Notes under the pieces: generated by a model
Told to the model about the DNA's origin: nothing
The model's input: the letters and a program-made list of their open reading frames with translations, nothing else
Databases searched by the model: none
Program-made: the position numbers and the translations under genes
Part shown: piece by piece, positions 18,504 through 26,288 of the stretch
Numbering within the stretch: the first letter of the stretch is position 1
Layout of the letters: the number at the start of each line of letters is the position of its first letter
Assembly: GCF_900112615.1 (NCBI RefSeq)
Contig: NZ_FOMK01000010.1
Location: forward strand, 1 to 64,000
Direction of reading: 5' to 3'
From: Chitinophaga sp. CF118
GTDB lineage: Bacteria > Bacteroidota > Bacteroidia > Chitinophagales > Chitinophagaceae
Length of the DNA stretch: 64,000 nucleotides

Positions 18504-18674
18504 ATGAAAAAGAAATCTGAAAAAAAACTGAGCCTGGGTAAAATCAAAATAGCTAGTTTAAGTCAATTAAACCAGCATCTGATGGGAATAGGAGTTCCCG
18601 TTACCATTAAAATTTGCACAGATGACATTAGTCAGGGTGCTCCGATATGCAGCGTTGATTCCTGCCGTTTCTAA
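18504..18674 (+). CDS. Class I lanthipeptide precursor 6
   Basis: This 56-residue peptide has the leader KKLSLGKIKIASLSQLN. The core, from about residue 31, includes VPVTIKICTDDISQGAPI and ends CSVDSCRF. It has three Cys and five Ser/Thr. It is the closest relative of precursor 3 in the core. It is the last precursor before a terminator-like hairpin and lanC. Confidence 0.88.
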   Translation: MKKKSEKKLSLGKIKIASLSQLNQHLMGIGVPVTIKICTDDISQGAPICSVDSCRF

Positions 18675-18693
18675 TTAAATTTATTAGCTGGAA

Positions 18694-18748
18694 GATGGGA
18701 CTGATAATAAGGTATCTTAACCTTTATTCAGTCCCATCATTATTTTTC
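18694..18748 (+). terminator. Terminator-like hairpin between the precursors and lanC
   Basis: GATGGGACTGA (18694-18704) pairs perfectly with TCAGTCCCATC (18728-18738), and the loop can pair further (ATAAGG with CCTTTAT, one bulge). ATTATTTTTC follows and runs to the lanC start codon at 18751. It looks like a rho-independent terminator with read-through, keeping precursor mRNA above lanC mRNA. Its 3' side also covers the lanC ribosome-binding region. Confidence 0.75.
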
Positions 18749-18750
18749 AT

Positions 18751-19947
18751 ATGGATTATAAAAAGGATGCCATTAGGGTTTTACAGGAGATAAGTGTTGC
18801 ACTGGATTATTACACAGAGCAGGAAAACCTGCCGGGTTTATTGTCCGGGTATAGCGGTTACGCTTTATTCTATGCTTATTACTACAATCTCACCGGTAAA
18901 AAGAAACACCTCAAAAAGGTGCATCAACTATTATTAAAAAGCATACAGGCTTTGTCAGAGGAAGCACTGATACCTTCGCATTGCAATGGAGTATCGGGAA
19001 TGGTATGGGCTATTCAGCATCTTATTAATACCGGTTTTGCAAGCGAAGATGGACTAGAAGATACTTTTGAGGAAGTGGATGTACTACTGGGAAATATTAT
19101 GGAGCAGCAGGTAGTGCAGGAAGAGTATGATTTCCTGCATCAGGGGCTGGGTATTGCATTATATTTCCTGGAAAAGGAACAGCCCTCACCTTATTTGAAT
19201 ACACTGGTAAAGCAGCTGGAAAAGACGGCTTATAAGGATGAAAAAGGTCTCCGCTGGCGGGATCATTTTTCCAGAACTCAGGCAGAACGACCTGAAGAAC
19301 CAGCTTTTAACCTGGGATTAGCACATGGTATACCCGCTATTATCTCTGTTTTAGGAAAAATCCATCAGAAAGGGATTGATGTATCACCCTTACTTGATCA
19401 GAGTATCAGCTGGTTGTTATCAACCAAAAATAAGCCCGAGGAAGGAATCAGTTCACTTTATCCTGTATTGGTGGATACCCGCAATGAAGCAATGACAGGA
19501 AAACAAAGCCGGCTAGGCTGGTGTTATGGTGATCTGAGCATTGCCGCCACTTTAATGAATGTAGGGATGGGGTTGCAGAATGATCTTTACAAAGAAGAAG
19601 CACATCGCATTTTTACACACACGTTACAACATAGAAATACCAAGAACGGGAGTGTGCATGATGCCTGTTTCTGTCATGGAGGTGCTGGTATTGCGCATAT
19701 ATACAGGCGAGCTTATTTAGCAACTGAAGATCCGCTCTTTTTGGAAGGTGCAGACCATTGGCTACAACAAACACTGCAAATGAATACCTGGAAAGACGGA
19801 CTGGCCGGGTTTAAGTTTTATGCTGATGAAAAATATATTAACTGTTATGGGTTGCTGGAAGGGATTACCGGATTAGGATTAGTACTGATTGCGGCACTTG
19901 ATCCTGCTACTACACCGGCATGGGACAGGTGCTTACTTTTGTCCTGA
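18751..19947 (+). CDS. lanC: Lanthionine synthetase C family cyclase LanC
   Basis: This 398-residue protein belongs to the LanC family of zinc enzymes that add Cys thiols to dehydrated Ser/Thr to close (methyl)lanthionine rings. The zinc ligands are C258 (GWCYGD), C308 and H309 (CFCHGG). His192 (LAHGIP) is in the usual place for the acid/base residue. The alpha-toroid repeat pattern (GxxG...) runs through the chain. With LanB it should process the six precursors just upstream. It begins right after a terminator-like hairpin, so it may be made from read-through. No transporter or leader peptidase gene follows. Confidence 0.93.
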   Translation: MDYKKDAIRVLQEISVALDYYTEQENLPGLLSGYSGYALFYAYYYNLTGKKKHLKKVHQLLLKSIQALSEEALIPSHCNGVSGMVWAIQHLINTGFASEDGLEDTFEEVDVLLGNIMEQQVVQEEYDFLHQGLGIALYFLEKEQPSPYLNTLVKQLEKTAYKDEKGLRWRDHFSRTQAERPEEPAFNLGLAHGIPAIISVLGKIHQKGIDVSPLLDQSISWLLSTKNKPEEGISSLYPVLVDTRNEAMTGKQSRLGWCYGDLSIAATLMNVGMGLQNDLYKEEAHRIFTHTLQHRNTKNGSVHDACFCHGGAGIAHIYRRAYLATEDPLFLEGADHWLQQTLQMNTWKDGLAGFKFYADEKYINCYGLLEGITGLGLVLIAALDPATTPAWDRCLLLS

Positions 19948-20053
19948 TATCTCTGGCAAACTTTCCTTATATTACATTAGAGTAATGCCAATTACATTCA
20001 AAACCTGTAACCCGTTAACTGTTTGTCATTAGCGTCTTAAAACCGGAAAAAAC

Positions 20054-20680
20054 ATGATCCGCCTGTATGTTTTAGATAACCACCCATTAATACTGGAAGG
20101 ATTGTACTCACTGTTGAATAGTGAAAAGGAGATAGAAATAGTTGGACATGCCCGAAATGGGAATGACTGCCTGACCTTTTTACAATCCCATACTATTGAT
20201 CTGATCCTCATGGATGTTGATCTTCCGGATATGGATGGCATTGATTTGTGTGCCACTATAAGGATGGAACACCCGGATATCCTGATAATAGGTCTGAGTT
20301 CTCTTAATGAAGGAAAGTATGCAACCGGACTGGTAGAGAATGGTGCCAGTGGATATTTGCTGAATAATGTAGACCGGGAAGAGTTACTTTATGCAATACA
20401 TACTGTGTACAGTGGAGATAATTATTTTTCGAAGGAGGCAAAGCAGGCTATTCAGAATGAACACAATAACAGCAGACATCATTTTCCTCATCTTACCAGA
20501 AGGGAGAAAGAAGTGCTGGTCCTTATAGCAGAAGGTAACACGAATCCTGAGATTGCGGAACAACTATTTATCAGCGCAGATACAGTGAACAGTCACCGTA
20601 AAAATTTACTGGCAAAGCTGGAAGTAAGGAATACAGCAATGCTGATTAAGTATGCTATCAATAATAAGTTACTGGTATAA
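20054..20680 (+). CDS. LuxR/NarL-type response regulator with a degenerate receiver domain
   Basis: This 208-residue protein has a receiver domain (1-120) and a LuxR-type HTH (about 143-205; LTRREKEVLVLIAEGNTNPE, then SADTVNSHRKNLLAKL). The phosphoacceptor Asp54 (LMDVDLPDMDG) and Ser82/83 are present. The acidic pair is D8-N9 instead of D-D, and the invariant Lys of the GYLLK motif is Asn104 (GYLLNN). Phosphorylation may therefore be weak or absent. No histidine kinase gene lies nearby. It follows lanC by 106 bases on the same strand and is the obvious candidate regulator of the natural-product region. Confidence 0.88.
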   Translation: MIRLYVLDNHPLILEGLYSLLNSEKEIEIVGHARNGNDCLTFLQSHTIDLILMDVDLPDMDGIDLCATIRMEHPDILIIGLSSLNEGKYATGLVENGASGYLLNNVDREELLYAIHTVYSGDNYFSKEAKQAIQNEHNNSRHHFPHLTRREKEVLVLIAEGNTNPEIAEQLFISADTVNSHRKNLLAKLEVRNTAMLIKYAINNKLLV

Positions 20681-20769
20681 AAGAAGGGCTTAAAAGTCGT
20701 CCAAATGGTTACGATATGGCTGTATCTCTTTCATTTTCAATCTGGTTAAATTAGTAAGTCTAACAGCTT

Positions 20770-20811
20770 GATATAAAAGTAAAGGCTGTATCAAAAGTAT
20801 GATACAGCCTT
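20770..20811 (-). terminator. Rho-independent terminator of the minus-strand biosynthetic operon
   Basis: A perfect 11-bp stem AAGGCTGTATC (20782-20792) / GATACAGCCTT (20801-20811) has an 8-base loop. On the minus strand TACTTTTAT follows. It lies 20 bases past the stop codon of the last minus-strand gene and may also stop the convergent regulator transcript. Confidence 0.8.
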
Positions 20812-20830
20812 CTCATCAGGAATATTTTTA

Positions 20831-21913
20831 TTAGTTGCTTTTAAAAACGATCTTCTCTACTACCACATCCAGCTTTTTTAACACGGACATATCACTATTC
20901 ACCTTTTTTCCACCAGTTACCTGGTCATATTTTGGCTCTCCGGTATTATTCACTTTAAACTGGACAGATACCCCTTTACCTGCTATTGTTCCACCTTCCC
21001 AGCTGTCAACAATACCACCGTCTTCCCATTCAAATCCATTTATTTTAAAGTTCCTGCCGTTTACTTTCACTACTTTATCGATCGGATCGCCCACTTTGAT
21101 TCCAAAAGGAGATTTCCACTTTGCATGTTCTTTTGTGAAAGTGATTGCCGTACCCTTTTCTCCATCAAAAATTACTTCCATTTCGTTGTCAGTGTCAGGA
21201 AATACATAATAAGCGATACCTGCATCATTGCCCTGCAAATCTGTAGCCGGATGTGAAGCCACATTTTCTTTACCATATAGTTCTACCAGTTGTTCGGGCC
21301 GACGGAGTTTGAAAAGTGTACGTACGTCCCAGTTATAGGTATCTTCAGTTTTAGCAGCAGGCTCACTGGCAGTAGTTGTTGCTGCGGTTTCTGTTGTAGT
21401 CTGTTGCGCAGGGGTAATGTTTTCATTATCAGTAGTAGCCGCTACAGTGGGTTTCGCTTTAGGTTTTACCGAACCGGGGGGAGGCAGAACGGGCATGCCT
21501 CCTGATTTTACCAGGGCTGCTTTCTCCTCCTGTAAGTCTTTGGCTTCTCCTTTAAATTTATTGACGGTATAAGTCGCCACAGGAAATACGCTATTGCTCT
21601 GGATACCCAGGGCCCTTAAGTTTGCGATCAACTGCTGCCTGTTACAATCACTGTATTGGTAGTAGAATTTTAATGCAGCATCCAGGGCTGCCGGATCACC
21701 TTTCAGTTCGGCCATCGTTTTATCGATATCCAATCCGCCGGCACCACTACGTGATAGCTGGTCTGCTATAAAAAGTGTCCCCAGGTCATTTTTGAGCTCA
21801 TAGTGCTCTGCTATTTTATGGGTAAGATCTTCAACTATATTTTCAGCCAGCTTAGTCTGGGCGTTCAGCGCAACTGGCAATATGAACGCAATCAATGCGA
21901 TAATCCGTTTCAT
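20831..21913 (-). CDS. Secreted protein of unknown function with a Thr/Ala-rich linker
   Basis: This 360-residue protein starts with a Sec signal peptide (1-19, LPVALNAQ). The N-terminal helical part (20-120) is followed by a low-complexity Pro/Thr/Ala linker (about 140-195; AQQTTTETAATTTASE). A C-terminal domain with alternating beta-type segments follows (NWDVRTLFKLRRPEQLVELYG to the end). I recognise no family. It is probably periplasmic. It lies at the 3' end of the run of minus-strand biosynthetic genes, 56 bases after a small membrane protein, and may or may not belong to the pathway. Confidence 0.75.
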   Translation of the reverse strand: MKRIIALIAFILPVALNAQTKLAENIVEDLTHKIAEHYELKNDLGTLFIADQLSRSGAGGLDIDKTMAELKGDPAALDAALKFYYQYSDCNRQQLIANLRALGIQSNSVFPVATYTVNKFKGEAKDLQEEKAALVKSGGMPVLPPPGSVKPKAKPTVAATTDNENITPAQQTTTETAATTTASEPAAKTEDTYNWDVRTLFKLRRPEQLVELYGKENVASHPATDLQGNDAGIAYYVFPDTDNEMEVIFDGEKGTAITFTKEHAKWKSPFGIKVGDPIDKVVKVNGRNFKINGFEWEDGGIVDSWEGGTIAGKGVSVQFKVNNTGEPKYDQVTGGKKVNSDMSVLKKLDVVVEKIVFKSN

Positions 21914-21969
21914 GCATGGTTCTATTTGGTGAACTTCACTGTCACTAAATTATGTAATATTCCCGAGTG

Positions 21970-22473
21970 TTAGGCAGGATACAGCTTTTTTACCTTGCTG
22001 ATAGGCTGTAAGACAAAAATTACAGCCATAGCTCCACCTAACAATCCCGATACAATAGCTAGAACGGTTCCATCAAAGGTATAATTGTCCGGCAGGGATA
22101 CATGTAAACCAAGCATTAAACATAACATTGTTGATAATGTAACAGTTGCGTTTAAACCAGCTGTTTTAAATAGGAATTTATTTTTAGGGAAGTGAGGAGA
22201 GAAGGGCAGGCTGGCGTTATTTCCTTCTATTAACGCGATTGTCTTTTTTAATACGTCTAAAGTGATAAAAAAGGGAAGAAATACGGCCATAGGTAAAATA
22301 AATCTTGCCAGCGGCTGAGCACCTTTAAAGAGATGAACAGCATGCTTGTCCTCAAAGTTGATATAGGGTACCACTCCGTTAATGATCACATTGGAAATAA
22401 TAGAGATAAGCAGTTGTTTCCTGGTAAATTTCTTTAACAGGGCTTCATCTGTCCTTATTCCGGGTAGTTCCAT
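21970..22473 (-). CDS. Small integral membrane protein of unknown function
   Basis: This 167-residue protein has about four TM helices (near 20-38, 58-80, 100-122 and 133-157). No known domain is recognised; there is no transporter signature or ABC motif. The start is 10 bases after the stop of the acyltransferase gene upstream, so it is very probably in the same operon as the acyltransferases and glycosyltransferases. A role in moving or anchoring the product at the membrane is possible but is inferred from position only. Confidence 0.75.
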   Translation of the reverse strand: MELPGIRTDEALLKKFTRKQLLISIISNVIINGVVPYINFEDKHAVHLFKGAQPLARFILPMAVFLPFFITLDVLKKTIALIEGNNASLPFSPHFPKNKFLFKTAGLNATVTLSTMLCLMLGLHVSLPDNYTFDGTVLAIVSGLLGGAMAVIFVLQPISKVKKLYPA

Positions 22474-22483
22474 ATGGGGATAT

Positions 22484-23761
22484 TTATAAAGCTTGTTGTA
22501 ATACCGCTATTTTTTCAACCAGTAGTTCCATCATCCGGTCTTTGATAATTGTCGCATCTTCCTTTGAGAGAAAGCTTTCGCTGGAAATAAATGAGAAGTC
22601 TATTTCTCTCCGGAAGTTGGTAATAATCAGAGTATTCGGGTTTCTCCAGGGGAAACTGGCACTAGGGCTGTGTATAGTTTCCAGATGGAATGACTGGTAG
22701 CTGTCCGGGATATTAAGGCGTCCCATATTAGAAAGTGTCACATCATGGGTGCCTTCGCTGGATTTCAGATAAGCAATGAGTTTTTTCACGGAAGAATGAA
22801 AGTATTCACTTATCAATAATAGTTCGTGGATATTCATGACGTCTATTCTTCCAGCCAGATCATTTCGGAGCTTCCTGGTTTTGGTCCAGAAGTCCGTATT
22901 GCTGTCTTTGTCTACGGGGAGTTCCTCAATAGGCGCGAAGGCAAACAAATGATCATTTTTTATTTCAGAAATATACCGGCGGATATCTACCGGATAGATC
23001 ACCTGACCTTTTGCTTTATCCCCTTTAAGCTCTCGCATGGCTTCCAGGAATGCTACAGAAAAAGCAGCGTGAAGTGCAGTTTTCTCCTGTTTGCAAAGGT
23101 TGATAAGTGCAGTGGAGCTTTCTTCATCCATCTTCCAGTTCAATAAATAGCTCTTATCGGGAGGCGATTTATGCTTAGTGGTTTTGAATGATAAAACCCA
23201 TCCCGCTATTTTGGCGATTAACCAGGCCTTCATCTTCATTTTCCTGTTTGAAAGGATATATGAAGGAATGAGGGAGTTGACAGACTCAAAGGATTCATAA
23301 GGTTCCATATCTATATCCTGCTGGTCCAGCACCTGAAGAATTTCCCGCATGAGGGTAAGTATAGAGGTGCCATCACAGATACAATGTGCACATACCAGCA
23401 GGATTTCAGACACATTGGCTGATCTCAGCCATACTACTCTGGCCAGTGGGCCTCTTTTTACATCAAATCGGTTTTCCCACTCTGCCTCGGAAACCGTTAT
23501 CCAGTCGTTATCTGAAAACCGTTCTTCTATGCGTAGCGGAATTTGGGAGATCTTGGTATTGGAAACAAAGTAAGGTCTGCCCTGCTCATCTTCTCTGATC
23601 ACTACCCGTAATAGTGGGTGTTTTCTTTGTATTTCCAAGAGCGCTATTCTCAGGTTTTCCTCTTTGATAGTACCACGTATTTTTGCGGCAAACACACAAT
23701 TAACAGTTGTTTTTGCATCCACATACATGATCCTTTCACCGATTATTAGTTTTCTGTTCAT
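22484..23761 (-). CDS. Condensation-domain-type acyltransferase (second paralogue)
   Basis: This 425-residue protein has the fold signature of the NRPS condensation / PapA-type acyltransferase superfamily. The start NRKLIIGERIMYVDAKTTVN, RKHPLLRVVI (about 47-56) and the active-site motif A-H126-C-I-C-D130-G131 are visible. The catalytic second His and the DG are kept, while the first His of HHxxxDG is Ala. Such stand-alone enzymes esterify or amidate acyl groups from acyl carriers or CoA. The start overlaps the end of the upstream paralogue by 26 bases, showing translational coupling. It probably adds an acyl group to the glycosylated product. Confidence 0.82.
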   Translation of the reverse strand: MNRKLIIGERIMYVDAKTTVNCVFAAKIRGTIKEENLRIALLEIQRKHPLLRVVIREDEQGRPYFVSNTKISQIPLRIEERFSDNDWITVSEAEWENRFDVKRGPLARVVWLRSANVSEILLVCAHCICDGTSILTLMREILQVLDQQDIDMEPYESFESVNSLIPSYILSNRKMKMKAWLIAKIAGWVLSFKTTKHKSPPDKSYLLNWKMDEESSTALINLCKQEKTALHAAFSVAFLEAMRELKGDKAKGQVIYPVDIRRYISEIKNDHLFAFAPIEELPVDKDSNTDFWTKTRKLRNDLAGRIDVMNIHELLLISEYFHSSVKKLIAYLKSSEGTHDVTLSNMGRLNIPDSYQSFHLETIHSPSASFPWRNPNTLIITNFRREIDFSFISSESFLSKEDATIIKDRMMELLVEKIAVLQQAL

Positions 23762-25073
23762 GGTTAAAATTGTTATGATGTACGGGTTCTGTTACCGGCA
23801 GGGTAGCCTCACGCTGGAGTAATGCAATTGCATTGTCTCTGATAGCCCGTGCATCTGCACGGTCCAGCACCCCATCATTAGAAATAAATGTAAAATCTAT
23901 CTGATTGTTAAAAGTGGATGTGATGATAGTGGTTGGATTCGCAAATGGACCAATAACAGAAGGACTGTAGATGGCTTCAATATCAAAAGAATTAAAATGT
24001 TGCGGAATGTCCAGTTTGCCCAGGTTAGAGAACATCAGATCATATCCAACTTTACCATAGGTCAGCATCTTCCTCATTTTATGTACCGATGAGTGTGCGT
24101 TTTCAAATGCCATCAGGAATTCGTATGGATTCATATCCGCCATTTTTGATGTCACCTTTTTTTGTAGTAAGCGGGTTCTGTCCCAGAATTGCATATTGGG
24201 ATCTTTGTCTATCGATAATGTAAGAACGAGGCCAAAGGAGAAGATGGTGTCCTTATCTATGTTCTCTACAAACTTTCTGATATCTACAGGGCAGGTGATC
24301 TTATTATGTGCATTATCACCCTTTACTTCTCTGAATGCATTCAGGAATGCTACACATAAGGCCGTATTTACTGTAACACCTGCCGCAGAACATGCTTTGA
24401 ATAATGCTGAAGAATCTGCTTTGCTGAATTTCCAACTGATAAGATAGTCAGCTTCCCTGTTAATCTTTATTTTTCCTGGTCTGATAAAAGCGGTCGCCGC
24501 AGACAGGGCAAGTCTTAAAACTGCACCACTGAACTTTGCTTTTAATATATTCTTCCGGCTTTTTAATATGGCCGCAGGAACAATATCCTTTATTGTGGTG
24601 AAGGAGGTATGTTGCCCTATCTCCTTTTCCGGGTTGTCCAGCAGGGCCAGCATTTCGCGGACCAACAACAATAATGCGCCACCATCGCACATGCAATGAT
24701 GGAGACTGATAAGCAATTCTGAGATGTCTGGAGATCTTACCCAGGTAACACCCATCAATGGCCCATTCCGGGTATCGAAAACATTTGCCCAGGCAGCCTT
24801 TGATGCTTCTATCCAATCGTCGTCGTGCTTCCGTTCTACTATGCGGATAGGAATTTCCGGTACTCTCTCATTCAAAAAGAAATGGGGGATCTTCTTATCA
24901 TTCGATTTAATACCCGATCTCAATAAAGGATGTTTGGCCTGTATTTTTGTAAGGGCATTCCGGAGATTTCCATAGGAGATAGTGCCGGTTATTTTTACAA
25001 CAAAGACGATATTGAATGGCGTAAAACCATCCCCATACAGGATCCTTTCAAGGAAGAGTAATTGTCTGTTCAT
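23736..25073 (-). CDS. Condensation-domain-type acyltransferase (first paralogue)
   Basis: This 445-residue protein is a paralogue of the next gene. It has the canonical motif H125-H126-C-M-C-D130-G131 (LHHCMCDGG) and the matching N-terminal RKHP-like AKHPLLRSGI. The residue numbering of the two active sites is identical, which supports a tandem duplication. The family (condensation domain, PapA, wax-ester-like) transfers acyl chains. It is coupled upstream by a 4-base ATGA overlap with a glycosyltransferase gene. A carrier-bound polyketide chain made by the synthase upstream is a plausible donor. Confidence 0.85.
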   Translation of the reverse strand: MNRQLLFLERILYGDGFTPFNIVFVVKITGTISYGNLRNALTKIQAKHPLLRSGIKSNDKKIPHFFLNERVPEIPIRIVERKHDDDWIEASKAAWANVFDTRNGPLMGVTWVRSPDISELLISLHHCMCDGGALLLLVREMLALLDNPEKEIGQHTSFTTIKDIVPAAILKSRKNILKAKFSGAVLRLALSAATAFIRPGKIKINREADYLISWKFSKADSSALFKACSAAGVTVNTALCVAFLNAFREVKGDNAHNKITCPVDIRKFVENIDKDTIFSFGLVLTLSIDKDPNMQFWDRTRLLQKKVTSKMADMNPYEFLMAFENAHSSVHKMRKMLTYGKVGYDLMFSNLGKLDIPQHFNSFDIEAIYSPSVIGPFANPTTIITSTFNNQIDFTFISNDGVLDRADARAIRDNAIALLQREATLPVTEPVHHNNFNHEQKTNNR

Positions 25074-26269
25074 ATGTTGGTAACCTGAAAAGTTTTCTGT
25101 GCAAATGTTTCGAGTAATTCTGTGGCCTTTTCATTACCACCTGCTTTGATAAATGTATCCCTGATGTGTTGCGCAGCCAGACGATATTTATCATTTTCGA
25201 GTACATCCCACATTGCCGTTTTCAGATCACTTATCCGCAATCTTTTATACCGCAACTTTACGCCACAACCAGCATTCTCTATCAGGGATGCTGTATGAAA
25301 GTGGTCGTATGCAATAGGAGTAATCAGCATGGGTAAACCATTCATAAAAGCATCGTTCACGGTGTTAAATCCTCCGTGGCAGATGACGGCATCCATCTTG
25401 GGCATCAGTGTGGATTGGGGTACATATCCCTGCACTATGAAGTTGTCCGGCCATTTGTCGAAGATGGCAGGATCTGTTGCTGCTATGATTGTCAGCGGTT
25501 GATCTGCAAACGCTTCAATGAGTTTCTGGAAGAAATCTTTGCGGATGTCTACCAGCAATGTTCCCAGCGATACAAATACTTTAGGGGTGGTAACGGCAGC
25601 CAGCCTGTCCCAGTCAAACGGGGTATTGTTTGGTCTTCCTTTTACCGGACCTACAAATTTCATATGTTCAGAGGTGTCTTTACTGGCGGCAAATTCCCTG
25701 GATGTGAATACGATATTCATTTCCCTGGAATGGATTACATATTCATCCGTATAAATGCCAAACTCACGCTGTAATCCCTGGATGAGATTTTGCTGCCACT
25801 CAAAGATTTTGGGCGACTGCATTGTATCTCCTGTAACATCAGGGGGGACTGGTGTAGTGGTTACGCAGGGTATTCCTTTATTATAAGCACAGATAGCGCC
25901 GGCAAATGTGATGCAATCACTGATAATCACATCTGGCTGATATTCATCTACTACTCTGGACAGACCTTTCATGATATAGCGACAGAAGGGGATATAGGTA
26001 TCTTCCAGTGCCAGTTTCAGGGTTTCTATGCCTGAGAGTTTAGGCCCATCATCCTGTATTTTCAGGATACGCTGAATATCGGCTTGATGTTCTGCAAGTT
26101 CTTCATGAGGAACAATGAATTGCCCTCCTGCCGGGATATGTTCACTTCCCAACTCTTTGATACCCACCCATACTACCTGGTGACCTCTGGCTATCAAACT
26201 GGCGCCTACACTTAGCGTAGGACTGATATGCCCAAAGAAGGGCGGTACCACAAACATGAATTTTGACAT
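25070..26269 (-). CDS. MGT-family glycosyltransferase (second copy)
   Basis: I use the start at 26269 (399 residues, MSKFMFVVPPFFGHISPTLS). A longer frame from 26395 would run into the upstream gene and has no homologous N-terminus. This is a GT1-type macrolide/UDP-glycosyltransferase: an N-terminal acceptor domain, GHxxPxL near residue 13, and a C-terminal donor domain with FVSLGT, VQGYVPQSTLMPKMDAVICH and GGFNTVNDAFMNGLPML. These enzymes move a sugar from an NDP-sugar to a small lipophilic acceptor. It is 19 bases after a paralogue and overlaps the acyltransferase gene by 4 bases. Confidence 0.88.
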   Translation of the reverse strand: MSKFMFVVPPFFGHISPTLSVGASLIARGHQVVWVGIKELGSEHIPAGGQFIVPHEELAEHQADIQRILKIQDDGPKLSGIETLKLALEDTYIPFCRYIMKGLSRVVDEYQPDVIISDCITFAGAICAYNKGIPCVTTTPVPPDVTGDTMQSPKIFEWQQNLIQGLQREFGIYTDEYVIHSREMNIVFTSREFAASKDTSEHMKFVGPVKGRPNNTPFDWDRLAAVTTPKVFVSLGTLLVDIRKDFFQKLIEAFADQPLTIIAATDPAIFDKWPDNFIVQGYVPQSTLMPKMDAVICHGGFNTVNDAFMNGLPMLITPIAYDHFHTASLIENAGCGVKLRYKRLRISDLKTAMWDVLENDKYRLAAQHIRDTFIKAGGNEKATELLETFAQKTFQVTNI

Positions 26270-26288
26270 AATCCTTGTGTCTTTATAA

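Larger units (their letters stand above)
17792..18674 (+). repeat. Tandem array of related lanthipeptide precursor cassettes
   Basis: Copies 2-6 repeat a unit of about 165-195 bases: a conserved AAATCTGAT-like box before the ATG, an almost identical leader-coding stretch of about 60 bases, then a variable core. This indicates serial duplication followed by core divergence. The repetition is coding, not a CRISPR array. Confidence 0.8.

Noticed and set aside
17623..18674. Regular repeats that might be taken for a CRISPR array
   Set aside because: The repeats are leader-coding sequences within open reading frames with start and stop codons, and the spacers are core-peptide codons; there is no cas gene.
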